From: Enterococcus pseudoavium NBRC 100491
Lineage (GTDB): Bacteria > Bacillota > Bacilli > Lactobacillales > Enterococcaceae
Length of the DNA: 64,000 nt
Assembly: GCF_001544295.1 (NCBI RefSeq)
Contig: NZ_BCQF01000005.1
Span: 57,533-121,532, forward strand
Direction of reading: 5' to 3'
Both the position numbers and the translations under genes were made by a program. Numbering within the stretch: the stretch's first letter is position 1; each line of letters opens with the position of its first letter. Shown piece by piece: positions 1 through 8,063 of the stretch. Below the pieces are notes generated by a model. The model had not been told where the DNA came from, ran no database searches, and saw only the letters and a program-made list of their open reading frames with translations.

Positions 1-118
1 TACCGCTCATGACTGCCACGACGATATCGGCTCCGCTCAACTCCCGCGCTTTTTTAGCATGATACCGGTGGCCGTTATGAAAAGGATTATATTCAACCAC
101 AATCCCACAGCTTCGCAT
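1..118 (-). CDS. tmcAL: tRNA(Met) cytidine acetate ligase TmcAL (YlbM), N-terminal fragment
   Basis: Only the first 39 codons are in the window; the gene runs off the left edge. The reading starts [20 protein letters not shown], with the nucleotidyltransferase signature HNGH (HxGH), typical of the YlbM/TmcAL family that makes N4-acetylcytidine in the elongator tRNA(Met) anticodon. The ATG is preceded by a strong GGAAGGAGGGGG ribosome site. It lies just downstream of the methyltransferase gene and its terminator, the usual Firmicutes context. The identity rests on the N-terminus alone. Confidence 0.85.
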   Translation of the reverse strand, partial: MRSCGIVVEYNPFHNGHRYHAKKARELSGADIVVAVMSG

Positions 119-142
119 TTCGCCCCCTCCTTCCATTTTCAT

Positions 143-169
143 ATAAAAAAACCGAGATTTCTCTCGGTT
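143..169 (-). terminator. Intrinsic terminator after the methyltransferase gene
   Basis: On the minus strand ACCGAGAG-AAA-TCTCGGT is followed directly by a T-run. The stem begins inside the stop codon of the methyltransferase gene. It closes the yqeG-to-methyltransferase operon before tmcAL. Confidence 0.8.
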
Positions 170-896
170 ATTTCTGACAAACAAAAAACCAACGTTGACT
201 TGTCTCAGTCGGTGCTTCATCCGTAAAGTCGGCAAAGACCTGTGTCTTAAAGCCAACTTCTGTTAACAACTTTTGATAGGTCGCTAATGGATACGTCCGC
301 TCTTTGTGCAATTCATCCACCCGTTCAAAGGTGTCCTCATTCTTTTTTACAAAAAAAGTCAGAAAATGTTCAATACTATGAGGAACTTCTCCTGGATAAC
401 TATCCCACAAAAAAGCAAAATCTTCGGTTTGATCGTGGAAACTATACGCCGGGAAAACTTCATCGATTTGGAAAAGCGAATGAACATCGAAAATAAAGGT
501 TCCCGTATCTTCCAACAACTGATAGACGCCAGCAAAAACTTGTTTGACTTGGGTCTCATCCTGCATATAACACAACGAATCTGAAAAACAAGTAACGGCT
601 TGATACGTACCAATATCAGTCAGATCCAGCATATCCCCAGCGATCCAATTAACGTTGGTATCAGCTTCTAATGCTCGATCACTGGCTAATGTCAGCATTT
701 CTTCTGACAGATCTAGCCCGGTCACTTCAAAACCCGCTTGGGCAAACTCCACTGCTAATGCTCCGGTCCCGCAAGCCAGTTCCAAGATTTGATTAGTCGT
801 TTTAGGCAGATGGCGCAAAGAAAAAGCTAACCACTGCTGATAAAGCGTCTCATCCATCACTTCGTCATAAACGAAGGCAAAGGTCTCATATGCCAT
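168..896 (-). CDS. Class I SAM-dependent methyltransferase (YqeM-like)
   Basis: This 242-residue protein starts [16 protein letters not shown] and carries the SAM-binding motif [15 protein letters not shown], a Rossmann methyltransferase of the small-molecule type. The start is fixed by a TAATG overlap with the upstream rsfS stop; an upstream in-frame extension to 941 would run back into rsfS and is rejected. It is the last gene of the yqeG-yqeH-yhbY-nadD-yqeK-rsfS cluster, the position of B. subtilis yqeM. The substrate is unknown. The link to this cluster suggests a housekeeping or translation role, but nothing in the sequence proves it. Confidence 0.85.
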   Translation of the reverse strand: MAYETFAFVYDEVMDETLYQQWLAFSLRHLPKTTNQILELACGTGALAVEFAQAGFEVTGLDLSEEMLTLASDRALEADTNVNWIAGDMLDLTDIGTYQAVTCFSDSLCYMQDETQVKQVFAGVYQLLEDTGTFIFDVHSLFQIDEVFPAYSFHDQTEDFAFLWDSYPGEVPHSIEHFLTFFVKKNEDTFERVDELHKERTYPLATYQKLLTEVGFKTQVFADFTDEAPTETSQRWFFVCQK

Positions 897-1234
897 TAGT
901 CGATCCAAGCCTCGATATTTTCTAAAGGAGCATCTGACCATAATTTTTCTAAATTGTAGAATTCACGTTCTGAGTTACTGAAGACATGGACGATCACGTC
1001 TCCTAAATCGATCAAGACCCATTTACCACCGTCTTTACCTTCCACCCGTTTCACTTCTACTTTAGCTTCTTCTTCTTTATCCATGATTTCATCGACAATC
1101 GCATTGATTTGACGATCGGAATTCGCAGAACAAATCAAAAAATAATCCGCTAATAATGAGACTTCTGAGACATTCAAGGCCACGATATCTACCGCTCGTT
1201 TTGCGTCGGCAGCCTTCACGGCGATTTCTAACAT
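896..1234 (-). CDS. rsfS: Ribosomal silencing factor RsfS
   Basis: RsfS (Iojap/YbeB family) binds ribosomal protein uL14 and blocks subunit joining in starvation. The 112-residue reading from the ATG has the family core: KAADAKRAVDIVALNVSEVS, then DYFLICSANSDRQINAI and GKWVLIDLGDVIVHVF. The ATG at 1234 has no ribosome site at normal distance. A strong AGGAGGAGA at 1256-1264 lies 24 bases upstream and instead fits the in-frame codons ATA (1247-1249) or ATC (1250-1252), which would add the residues I-D-S-K-K, like the N-termini of relatives. The true start may therefore be non-canonical (see findings). It overlaps the next gene by one base. Confidence 0.93.
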   Translation of the reverse strand: MLEIAVKAADAKRAVDIVALNVSEVSLLADYFLICSANSDRQINAIVDEIMDKEEEAKVEVKRVEGKDGGKWVLIDLGDVIVHVFSNSEREFYNLEKLWSDAPLENIEAWID

Positions 1235-1305
1235 TTTTTTACTATCTATGATAATTCTCCTCCTATTGTTGCGAGTAACTTTTACTCACACAAGTGTTAT
1301 AATTT

Positions 1306-1902
1306 TTACTTCATGCCAGCGACCCAACGGTTATAAGTTTCGATCGTTTTAGGATACACCGGCGTTTCTTTTTCGATCAAATGAGCAAGGGTATGCTTCG
1401 TTTCAAAAGCCACCGCTTGATCTAAATCACTAAAAGCAATCACGCGGGCATCTTCCACACCTGGAAAATCACGCCCCGGTTCAATATAGTCGGCGACGTA
1501 AATAATCTTATCTAGTAAAGACATCTCAGCTGCACCGGTGGTATGCAAGCGAATCGCGCTCAAGATCGTTTCATCGGTGATGTTTAACTCCCGGGCAACG
1601 AAATCAGCACCGACTAGACCATGCCAAATCGAATTACCATACTTTAAAAGTTCGGCTTTATTGTCATAGTTGCCTCGCTCGATTGCCAGTTGAAACTCTT
1701 CATCGGAGCGTTCTTTTGCATAATCATGGGTCAAGGCCGCAATACTAGCTTTTTCGGGTGATTCGCCAAACCGCTCTGCCAAAGCTATCGCGGTTTCTTC
1801 CACTCCTAAAACGTGTTTGAAGCGGCGTTCACTCATGCGCATTTGAACAGCCTGCATCAATGCTTCACGCGCTAGCGCAGCATATTCATCACTATACTTC
1901 AT
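1306..1902 (-). CDS. yqeK: YqeK, HD-domain bis(5'-nucleosyl)-tetraphosphatase (symmetrical)
   Basis: HD-superfamily hydrolase of about 198 residues. The metal-binding residues appear as KHVLGVEETA near the N-terminus and ALTHDYAKE, with a later LHTTGAAEMSLLDKIIYVAD block characteristic of YqeK. The family cleaves Ap4A-type dinucleotides to two ADP. I chose the ATG at 1902 (MKYSDEYAAL) because AAGAAGGAT lies about ten bases upstream; a start at 1926 would overlap nadD by 35 bases. The gene follows nadD with an 11-base overlap, as in most Firmicutes. Confidence 0.9.
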   Translation of the reverse strand: MKYSDEYAALAREALMQAVQMRMSERRFKHVLGVEETAIALAERFGESPEKASIAALTHDYAKERSDEEFQLAIERGNYDNKAELLKYGNSIWHGLVGADFVARELNITDETILSAIRLHTTGAAEMSLLDKIIYVADYIEPGRDFPGVEDARVIAFSDLDQAVAFETKHTLAHLIEKETPVYPKTIETYNRWVAGMK

Positions 1903-2527
1903 CAAGATACAATCCTTCTTCCGCAATATACTCCCGCACCCGCTCCGGTACTAAATAGCGAATCGAGCAACCTTGTTGGACTTGCTTACGAATGTATGAA
2001 GACGATAACTGAATCTCTGGTACATCAACCCAGATGATCGGATAAGGACTCTCTAGCGAGTAGCCGGCCCGCTTAACAGCAACAAAATTTACTAATTGTA
2101 CCAGCTCATCAATCCGATACCACTTAGGCAGATAGGCGACTTCATCTCCACCGATGATAAAATAATAGTCCGTATCAGGGTGTTCCGCCGTCAGTTCCAA
2201 CATCGTATCAATCGTATAACTTTTCCCTTTACGCTTCAACTCCCGTGTATCGACGGTTAAAAACGAATTGTCTTCAATCGCCAATTTGACCATCGCCAAA
2301 CGGTGGCTGCTGTCGATCGTTTTTTTCTCATCCACATGCGGTGGCAAATAACTTGGCAGCAGATGTACTTCGTCAAATCCCATTTTCTGTCCGACTTGTT
2401 CCGCAATCATCAGATGCGCTTGATGGATTGGATTAAAATTCCCCCCCAACAAACCCACTTGTTTTTTAGGCATCGCGGCAACCGTCAGTGGTTCGACTTT
2501 TGGAATCGTTAAGACATCTTGATACAA
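1892..2527 (-). CDS. nadD: Nicotinate-nucleotide adenylyltransferase NadD
   Basis: NadD adenylates nicotinate mononucleotide to deamido-NAD in the cytoplasm. The nucleotidyltransferase motif GGNFNPIHQAHL (HxxH) and the C-terminal SSSYIRK motif (ISSTxIR type) are both present. The 211-residue reading starts at a TTG at 2525-2527, supported by GAGGGGGA seven to ten bases upstream, and carries a roughly 20-residue N-terminal extension before the catalytic core. An internal ATG (MPKKQVGLLGG) is a weaker alternative. Confidence 0.93.
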   Translation of the reverse strand: MYQDVLTIPKVEPLTVAAMPKKQVGLLGGNFNPIHQAHLMIAEQVGQKMGFDEVHLLPSYLPPHVDEKKTIDSSHRLAMVKLAIEDNSFLTVDTRELKRKGKSYTIDTMLELTAEHPDTDYYFIIGGDEVAYLPKWYRIDELVQLVNFVAVKRAGYSLESPYPIIWVDVPEIQLSSSYIRKQVQQGCSIRYLVPERVREYIAEEGLYLDEV

Positions 2528-2556
2528 CAGTTATTCCCCCTCATTTTAATTGATGC

Positions 2557-2868
2557 TTAAATACTTTTAACTTCTTTCGAGATCTTTTGATATTTTTCCT
2601 TGCTTGATGGTTTGTATAAAACCAAGACTCGGCCAATGATCTGAACGATTTCACAGTGAATCTTCTCAGCGATAACACGAGCCACATCTTCTGCGATCTC
2701 ATCTGTATTTTGCAATAGATTGACTTTGATTAATTCTCTTTTTTCTAACGCTTCATTGATTTGAACGACCATCGCTTCATTAAGACCATTTTTACCAATC
2801 TGGAAAATCGGCTGTAAGTGATGAGCCTGACTCCGCAAAAAACGCTTTTGTTTTCCTCTTAATTCCAT
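2557..2868 (-). CDS. yhbY: Ribosome-assembly RNA-binding protein YhbY (CRM domain)
   Basis: A 103-residue single CRM-domain protein: LRGKQKRFLRSQAHHLQPIF, then QIGKNGLNEAMVVQINEAL with the GxxG loop, and ELIKVNLLQN. The family binds the 50S ribosomal precursor. It sits between yqeH and nadD, the conserved order in Bacilli, although aroE, which often lies between yqeH and yhbY, is absent here. Confidence 0.93.
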   Translation of the reverse strand: MELRGKQKRFLRSQAHHLQPIFQIGKNGLNEAMVVQINEALEKRELIKVNLLQNTDEIAEDVARVIAEKIHCEIVQIIGRVLVLYKPSSKEKYQKISKEVKSI

Positions 2869-2892
2869 ATTATACCCCTTTGGCTGCTATTT

Positions 2893-4002
2893 TTAGATTA
2901 ATGCTTTACGAGTCAACACATCGACTCCCTTTGGTGCCCAGCCGGCTACGACCGCTGGTTTAGTAACCGTGACCCAGCCAAGTCCGGCAAATACGATATC
3001 CGTCTTTTCTTTGATTGAGAATTCAAAGCGGACTAATTCAGGAAACTCGCCAACTTCATCAGGACGCGGTGGCTGTAACAAGCCTCCCACATGTTTGGCA
3101 TAGAAAGCATCCGCTTTTTCTAGTTTTGTACGATGGGGCTCAATGTCATTTGACACGTAAGCCACAAAAGAAGCTCGCTCTCCTTGAATAAAATCAAACC
3201 GCGCTAACCCGCCTAAAAACAGCGTTTGTCCAGCATTTAGCTGATAAATTTTAGGTTTGATTTCCTTGTGAGGCGCAATGATCTTCAAATCTTTCTTACC
3301 AAGGTAGTGTGCCATTTGATGGCGGTGAATGATCCCTGGTGTATCGAAAAGAAAATGTCCATCATCTAAAGGAATCTCAATTTTATCTAGGGTCGTTCCT
3401 GGAAACTGCGAAGTCGTGATCAAATCTTGAACCCCGGCGGTTTGTTTGATGATTTGATTGATCAACGTCGATTTACCGACATTGGTTACGCCGACCACGT
3501 ACACATCGCGACCTTCACGGTATTCCTCAATTTTAGCTAACAATTCTTCCATCTCATGTGGCTTACGAGCACTCGTCAACAAAATATCGCGAGGCCGCAG
3601 TCCTTCTTCATGGGCACGTTCCCGCATCCATTGCGTCAGGCGTCCCCGCTTCAATGATTTAGGCAATAAATCGACTTTATTGCCGACCAGTAAGACTGGA
3701 TTATCCCCAACAAAACGATGCAACCCAGGAATCAATGAGCCGTTGAAGTCAAAGATATCGACGACATTGACGATTAATGCATCGGCTTTTCCTAGTTCAT
3801 TCAATAAACGGAGAAAATCATCGTCAGTCAAGGCAACATCTTGGATCTCATTGTAATGACGCAAACGGAAGCAACGTTGACAATAAACTTCTCCATTGGC
3901 TAAACCTTTTTCTAAAGCCGACTGCGGCGTATAGCCCAATTCATTAGGTTGCTGTGTTTGAATCTTTGCACCGCAACCGATACAGAATAATTCTTCTTCC
4001 AT
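2893..4002 (-). CDS. yqeH: Ribosome biogenesis GTPase YqeH (circularly permuted)
   Basis: Circularly permuted GTPase needed for 30S subunit assembly. An N-terminal zinc finger (CIGCG and CQRC) is followed by the permuted motif order: G4 NKVD, G5 TSAR, G1 GVTNVGKST, G3 DTPG. The start is placed at the ATG forming TAATG with the yqeG stop (MEEELFCIGCG). An ATG six codons upstream at 4020 is possible but has a weaker ribosome site. The protein is about 369 residues, normal for the family. Confidence 0.94.
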   Translation of the reverse strand: MEEELFCIGCGAKIQTQQPNELGYTPQSALEKGLANGEVYCQRCFRLRHYNEIQDVALTDDDFLRLLNELGKADALIVNVVDIFDFNGSLIPGLHRFVGDNPVLLVGNKVDLLPKSLKRGRLTQWMRERAHEEGLRPRDILLTSARKPHEMEELLAKIEEYREGRDVYVVGVTNVGKSTLINQIIKQTAGVQDLITTSQFPGTTLDKIEIPLDDGHFLFDTPGIIHRHQMAHYLGKKDLKIIAPHKEIKPKIYQLNAGQTLFLGGLARFDFIQGERASFVAYVSNDIEPHRTKLEKADAFYAKHVGGLLQPPRPDEVGEFPELVRFEFSIKEKTDIVFAGLGWVTVTKPAVVAGWAPKGVDVLTRKALI

Positions 4003-4526
4003 TATAATCCACTCTTCCATTCCATTTCAGGGTCTTTACGAGACAAGATACGCATCACGCGCCGTTCAAAGAAACGATTGATCCGGGTATTCCAGCCATC
4101 GGTATCAATAATCGGTTGAACTAAGATACTGCGAATCCCCGCCGCACTAGCACCACGAATATCCGTCATGACTTGATCACCAATCATCACAATCTCATCT
4201 TTTGACAGCCCCAATTGTTCTTGCGCATGCTTGATGCCAACTGCAAAAGGTTTCATAGCTCGCGAAACAAAATCCAACTCAAACTTTTCTAGGGCCTTGG
4301 CTACGCGACTGGCTTTATTATTTGAAACAACGACTACAGGAATTCCTGCTTCATCCATCATTTTTAACCAATTGATCAGCTCTTCCGTACCGTTGGGATT
4401 ATTCCAAGCGATCAAAGTATTATCTAAATCCGTTAGAACTGCTTTGAAGCCGTGAGCTCTCAACTGCTCAGGTGTTATTTGATAAATGGCTTCGACCATC
4501 CACGTTGGTTTGTATTTATCTAACAT
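4002..4526 (-). CDS. yqeG: YqeG family HAD-superfamily phosphatase
   Basis: HAD hydrolase of 174 residues. Motif I is LTDLDNTLIAW (DxDxT), motif II VVVVSNN, and the late acidic motif GDQVMTDIRGA. It is the HAD IIIA type with no large cap domain. Its physiological substrate is not established. It is the first gene of the operon, downstream of a TATAAT -10 at 4568-4573, and overlaps yqeH by one base. Confidence 0.9.
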   Translation of the reverse strand: MLDKYKPTWMVEAIYQITPEQLRAHGFKAVLTDLDNTLIAWNNPNGTEELINWLKMMDEAGIPVVVVSNNKASRVAKALEKFELDFVSRAMKPFAVGIKHAQEQLGLSKDEIVMIGDQVMTDIRGASAAGIRSILVQPIIDTDGWNTRINRFFERRVMRILSRKDPEMEWKSGL

Positions 4527-4567
4527 GGCAACTCCTATATCTTTATTTTATACATCTACAAAACCTG

Positions 4568-4573
4568 ATTATA
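4568..4573 (-). promoter_or_regulatory. -10 element for the yqeG operon
   Basis: TATAAT on the minus strand about 40 bases before the yqeG start, behind the terminator of the ABC transporter operon. No good -35 hexamer is visible at 16-18 bases, so this rests on the -10 alone. Confidence 0.45.
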
Positions 4574-4613
4574 ACGCAATTTTTTTGAAAACTCTACATT
4601 TCACGCTAAAGGT

Positions 4614-4645
4614 TTAAAAAAAGACTAGGCTTTTTCGGCCTAGTC
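4614..4645 (-). terminator. Terminator of the amino-acid ABC transporter operon
   Basis: On the minus strand GACTAGGC-CGAAAAA-GCCTAGTC is followed by a run of T. It lies directly after the ATPase gene. Confidence 0.85.
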
Positions 4646-4654
4646 TGATTAATT

Positions 4655-5389
4655 CTATAAAACTTTAGATAAGAAATCGATCGTCCGAGGACTTTTTGTA
4701 TGATCGAAGACTTCTTCAGGTGTTCCTTCTTCAACGATCACACCGCCGTCCATAAAGATCACTCGGTCGCCAACTTCTTTAGCAAAGCCCATTTCGTGGG
4801 TCACGATCATCATCGTCATGCCTTCTTTAGCTAGTTGCTGCATAACTTGTAAGACATCTCCCACCATCTCTGGATCAAGTGCCGAAGTTGGTTCATCAAA
4901 CAGCATCACATCCGGCTGCATCGCCAATGCACGAGCAATCGCGATCCGTTGTTGTTGTCCCCCAGACAATGATTGCGGATAAGCATCCGCTTTTTCGGAT
5001 AGGCCGACCTTTTCCAATAATTCTCTGGCAATTTTCTCAGCCTCCGTCTTCGCCAAACCTTTCACTTTGATTGGCGACAACGTGATATTATCGAGGACCG
5101 TCATATTAGGAAACAAATTGAATTGTTGAAAGACCATTCCCATTTTTTCCCGTGTTTTAAAAATATCGTTCTTTTTGTCGGTAATATCCGTACCTTCAAA
5201 TTTAATCGTTCCAGAAGTTGGAACTTCTAATAAATTGACACAACGTAAAAAAGTACTTTTCCCTGAACCAGAGGGCCCGATAATTACGACTACCTCACCT
5301 GGCATGATCTCAGCGGAAATGTCCTTCAAGACCTCATTGTCGCCAAATTTTTTATTTAAATGTTCGATTTGAATCAATGCTTCTGCCAT
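4655..5389 (-). CDS. Polar amino-acid ABC transporter, ATP-binding subunit (GlnQ family)
   Basis: ATPase of about 244 residues with Walker [11 protein letters not shown]-loop [11 protein letters not shown], signature [15 protein letters not shown], Walker [14 protein letters not shown] and the switch histidine in VTHEM. This is the GlnQ/HisP/ArtP group that powers polar amino-acid uptake. The ATG at 5389 ([11 protein letters not shown]) follows AGAGGTGG at good distance; the in-frame GTG at 5398 overlaps that site and is rejected. It is cotranscribed with the permease 12 bases upstream. The substrate (glutamine, arginine, cystine or another) cannot be told from the sequence. Confidence 0.92.
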   Translation of the reverse strand: MAEALIQIEHLNKKFGDNEVLKDISAEIMPGEVVVIIGPSGSGKSTFLRCVNLLEVPTSGTIKFEGTDITDKKNDIFKTREKMGMVFQQFNLFPNMTVLDNITLSPIKVKGLAKTEAEKIARELLEKVGLSEKADAYPQSLSGGQQQRIAIARALAMQPDVMLFDEPTSALDPEMVGDVLQVMQQLAKEGMTMMIVTHEMGFAKEVGDRVIFMDGGVIVEEGTPEEVFDHTKSPRTIDFLSKVL

Positions 5390-5401
5390 TATGCCCACCT
5401 C

Positions 5402-6091
5402 TTATCGTTGATAACCTTTCCCAAGTTTTTTCTCCCACAGATTCAGCAGGCGTGAAGTGATGAAGGTCATCACAAAATAAAGTCCCGCTGCCACGATTAA
5501 TGGTTCTAAAGGAATATAGGAATTTGAGACAACGATTTGAGCAGAGCCCATCAATTCATTGATCCCGATCGTTGCTAGTAAAGAGGAATCCTTAATCAAC
5601 GTAACAAATTCATTCCCTAAAGGCGGCAAAATATTACGCAACGCCTGGGGCAAAATCACATAGCGCATCGTTTGAGCTGGCCGCAGACCTAACGAATGGG
5701 CTGCTTCTGTTTGCCCAAAGTTGACAGCACTGATCCCTCCACGAATAATTTCCGCCACATAAGCTCCTGAGTTCAATGATAAAATAATCATCCCTGGAAA
5801 CAGCCGGTTGATGCCCACTGACAAGACGCCGAAATCGATATCTTTCGAAGGAAAAAAGCCTTGTAGGATTAAGAAACCGATCGTAATTTGTAATAACATC
5901 GGAGTGCCTCGCAGCACTTCGATGTAAATATTCGCTAACCAGTTCAACGGTTTATGTTTTGATAGTTTTAATAAAGCCATCGCTAATCCGATCAAAGTCC
6001 CTAAACAGACCGTCACTAGTGAGATAACTACGGTGATTCCTGCACCGGAAACGAAATACGATAAATATTTACTTAAAAATGAAAAATCCAA
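5402..6091 (-). CDS. Polar amino-acid ABC transporter, permease (HisM/GlnP family)
   Basis: Membrane protein of 229 residues with the 3-TMR His/Glu/Gln/Arg/opine permease signature, ending in the EAA loop EAAHSLGLRPAQTMRYVILPQ that docks with the ATPase. About five hydrophobic segments are visible. It starts at TTG 6091, backed by GAGGG eight bases upstream. It lies between the binding protein and ATPase genes, in one transcription unit. Confidence 0.9.
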   Translation of the reverse strand: MDFSFLSKYLSYFVSGAGITVVISLVTVCLGTLIGLAMALLKLSKHKPLNWLANIYIEVLRGTPMLLQITIGFLILQGFFPSKDIDFGVLSVGINRLFPGMIILSLNSGAYVAEIIRGGISAVNFGQTEAAHSLGLRPAQTMRYVILPQALRNILPPLGNEFVTLIKDSSLLATIGINELMGSAQIVVSNSYIPLEPLIVAAGLYFVMTFITSRLLNLWEKKLGKGYQR

Positions 6092-6103
6092 AACGTATGC
6101 CCT

Positions 6104-6946
6104 CTATTCTTTTGCTGATTTTTCAGCTAATTCATGGTTTTGTTTGACAAATTCATCAATCTTGCCTTCATCATTCAATTTTTTGATGATCTTGTTCAAT
6201 TCCGTCTGCAATTCATCGCTACCTTTTGGTAAGGCGATTGCAAAGGCTTCATCTGCTGAAGCTTTTAAATCGATATTGGCAATCATCAAATCGGGGTTTT
6301 GTTCTACGTAAGATTCAGCGATCGTTTTTTCCACGACCATCGCATCTAATGACCCGCTATTTACTTCGATCACCATATTCGGTACCTTTTCAATTGAAAC
6401 GAGTTTTGCATCTTTAAGTTGCGTTTTCACGATGTCTTCTTGAATCGAGCCCTTTTGTGCACCGACATTTTTAGCTTTCAAAGCGGCTACACTGGTGAAT
6501 TGATCTTGATTCTTTTTGTTAATAATAACTACTTGTGGTGGATTGTAATAGTTATCAGTAAAGTTGAACTGCTCTTTCCGTTCTTTGGTAGCAGAGATTG
6601 CTGAGATTGCAATATCCGATTTACCTTCTTTTAAAGAAGCTAAGACCGTATTGAAACTCATGTCAGAAACTTCTGCTTTGACACCTAGCTCGTCAGCGAT
6701 CGCATTGACCAGATCAATATCGGCTCCTACGATTTTATCTTTGCCGTCCACCATCGTATGGAATTCAAATGGCGCATAATCTGCTGAAGTTGCCACTTTC
6801 AAGACGCCTGCTTTTTTGATAGCTGCTAATTGGTCTTCCGTTTTTGCTTTTGTTGATGAGTCAGTAGTTTTATCATTGCTGTTGCCACATGCTGCTAAAG
6901 TAAATAGTGCGAATAAAGTAAATACTACGCCGGTAATTTTTTTCAT
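6104..6946 (-). CDS. Amino-acid ABC transporter substrate-binding lipoprotein 1
   Basis: The 280-residue protein has a lipoprotein signal (FALFTLAACGN, lipobox LAAC) and the family-3 solute-binding fold: VLKVATSADYAPFEFHT, the IVGADIDLVNAIADELGV block, and VGAQKGSIQEDIV. It is anchored on the outer face and delivers a polar amino acid to the permease encoded just downstream. It is clearly paralogous to the next gene upstream along nearly the whole length. Its own extended -10 promoter lies at 6988-7015. AGGAGG fixes the ATG. Confidence 0.92.
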   Translation of the reverse strand: MKKITGVVFTLFALFTLAACGNSNDKTTDSSTKAKTEDQLAAIKKAGVLKVATSADYAPFEFHTMVDGKDKIVGADIDLVNAIADELGVKAEVSDMSFNTVLASLKEGKSDIAISAISATKERKEQFNFTDNYYNPPQVVIINKKNQDQFTSVAALKAKNVGAQKGSIQEDIVKTQLKDAKLVSIEKVPNMVIEVNSGSLDAMVVEKTIAESYVEQNPDLMIANIDLKASADEAFAIALPKGSDELQTELNKIIKKLNDEGKIDEFVKQNHELAEKSAKE

Positions 6947-6987
6947 CCTGATTCCTCCTAAATTTGAAAGCTTTTTTCAATGCATTT

Positions 6988-7015
6988 ATTATAGCATGAA
7001 ATTTTCATAAAACAA
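6988..7015 (-). promoter_or_regulatory. Promoter of binding lipoprotein 1 operon (extended -10)
   Basis: Minus strand: TTGTTT (7010-7015), 16-base spacer, TATAAT (6988-6993) preceded by TGC, an extended -10. The spacer contains the near-palindrome ATGAAAATTTCAT. It drives binding protein 1, permease and ATPase. Confidence 0.75.
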
Positions 7016-7099
7016 GCATTTATATGTATAAATATTAAATATAATTTATATATAGTCTTATTTAATGTATATATACAAAGCCAAAATGAATAAACATTT

Positions 7100-7906
7100 T
7101 TAATCAACTGCCTTTTGCGCTAGTTGATTGTTTTTTTCAACCATTTTTTCGATCGTACCGTCTTCCTTCATTTCTTTGATCTGTTTATTCAGTTCCTTGA
7201 CTAATTTTTCATTTCCCTTAGGAACAGCTATACATAATGAATCTTCTTTCATACTTTTTAAAGGAATATTGGCAATCATCAATTCTGGATTTTGATTGAC
7301 GTACGCATCGGCAACAGTTTTTTCTACCACTAGTCCATCTAATGAACCATTTTTGACTTCTAGAAAAATATTCGGTAATTTTTCGATTGAGACCAATTTT
7401 GCATCTTTCAACTGTTCCTTAACAATATTTTCTTGGATCGTCCCTTTTTGCGAACCGACTTGTTTTCCAGCAAAACTATCGATCGAAGTAAATTGACCAG
7501 CGTTTTGTTTATTGATTACGATTACTTGTGGAGACGTATAGTAATCAGTCGTAAAGTCAAAACTTTGCTCCCGTTCACTGGTGACCGAAATCGCTGATAC
7601 GGCGATATCGGCTTTACCTTCTTTGGCCGCTGCTAAAACTGCATTAAAACTCATATCTAGCCAATCAACCTTGACGCCCATTTTTTTGGCGATGGCTTCA
7701 ACCATTTCAATATCCGCTCCGACAATTTTATCTTTCCCATCAATCGTCGTATGAAAGCCAAAAGGTGCATAATCCGGTGACGTAGCCACCTTGATGACAC
7801 CTTCTTCTTTAATCGTATCCAATTTGTCCGCTTTCTCTTCATTCCCACAAGCAGCTAATAAAAATAAAACCAATCCCGCTAAAACAACCTTCATCCCTTT
7901 TTTCAT
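7100..7906 (-). CDS. Amino-acid ABC transporter substrate-binding lipoprotein 2
   Basis: Family-3 solute-binding lipoprotein of about 268 residues: lipobox LLAACGN, VIKVATSPDYAPFGFHT, IVGADIEMVEAIAKKMGV, VGSQKGTIQENIV. It matches its neighbour (6104-6946) motif for motif, so the pair is a tandem duplication. The ATG at 7906 follows GGAGGGCTAGCG; the longer reading to 7963 would run through its own promoter and is rejected. No permease or ATPase of its own is nearby, so it presumably shares the downstream one. The two proteins may differ in ligand. Confidence 0.9.
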   Translation of the reverse strand: MKKGMKVVLAGLVLFLLAACGNEEKADKLDTIKEEGVIKVATSPDYAPFGFHTTIDGKDKIVGADIEMVEAIAKKMGVKVDWLDMSFNAVLAAAKEGKADIAVSAISVTSEREQSFDFTTDYYTSPQVIVINKQNAGQFTSIDSFAGKQVGSQKGTIQENIVKEQLKDAKLVSIEKLPNIFLEVKNGSLDGLVVEKTVADAYVNQNPELMIANIPLKSMKEDSLCIAVPKGNEKLVKELNKQIKEMKEDGTIEKMVEKNNQLAQKAVD

Positions 7907-7934
7907 CGCTAGCCCTCCAAAATCTTTTTTTATT

Positions 7935-7965
7935 AGTATAGCATAATATTTCATAAAGTCCACAA
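7935..7965 (-). promoter_or_regulatory. Promoter of binding lipoprotein 2 (extended -10)
   Basis: Minus strand TATACT at 7935-7940 preceded by TGC (extended -10). A possible -35 TTGTGG at 7960-7965 is 19 bases away, long but tolerable with an extended -10. The architecture mirrors the promoter of the paralogous gene. Confidence 0.5.
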
Positions 7966-8004
7966 AATAATGAATATTTATTTATTTTCATGAATAATCA
8001 TCAC

Positions 8005-8048
8005 AGCAAAAAAGTACTCTACTTGACCTAGATCAAGTAGAGCACTTC
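8005..8048 (-). terminator. Terminator of the fatty-acid biosynthesis operon
   Basis: Minus strand: a long stem with arms GCTCTACTTGA and TCAAGTAGAG(T) around the loop, followed by TTTTTT. It lies just after accA and ends the fabT-to-accA transcript. Confidence 0.92.
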
Positions 8049-8063
8049 TTTTGCTTTAAGAGA

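Noticed and set aside
1274..1288. Small hairpin GAGTAA/TTACTC between yqeK and rsfS
   Set aside because: Six-pair stem with no T-run, in the middle of an operon; too weak to call.
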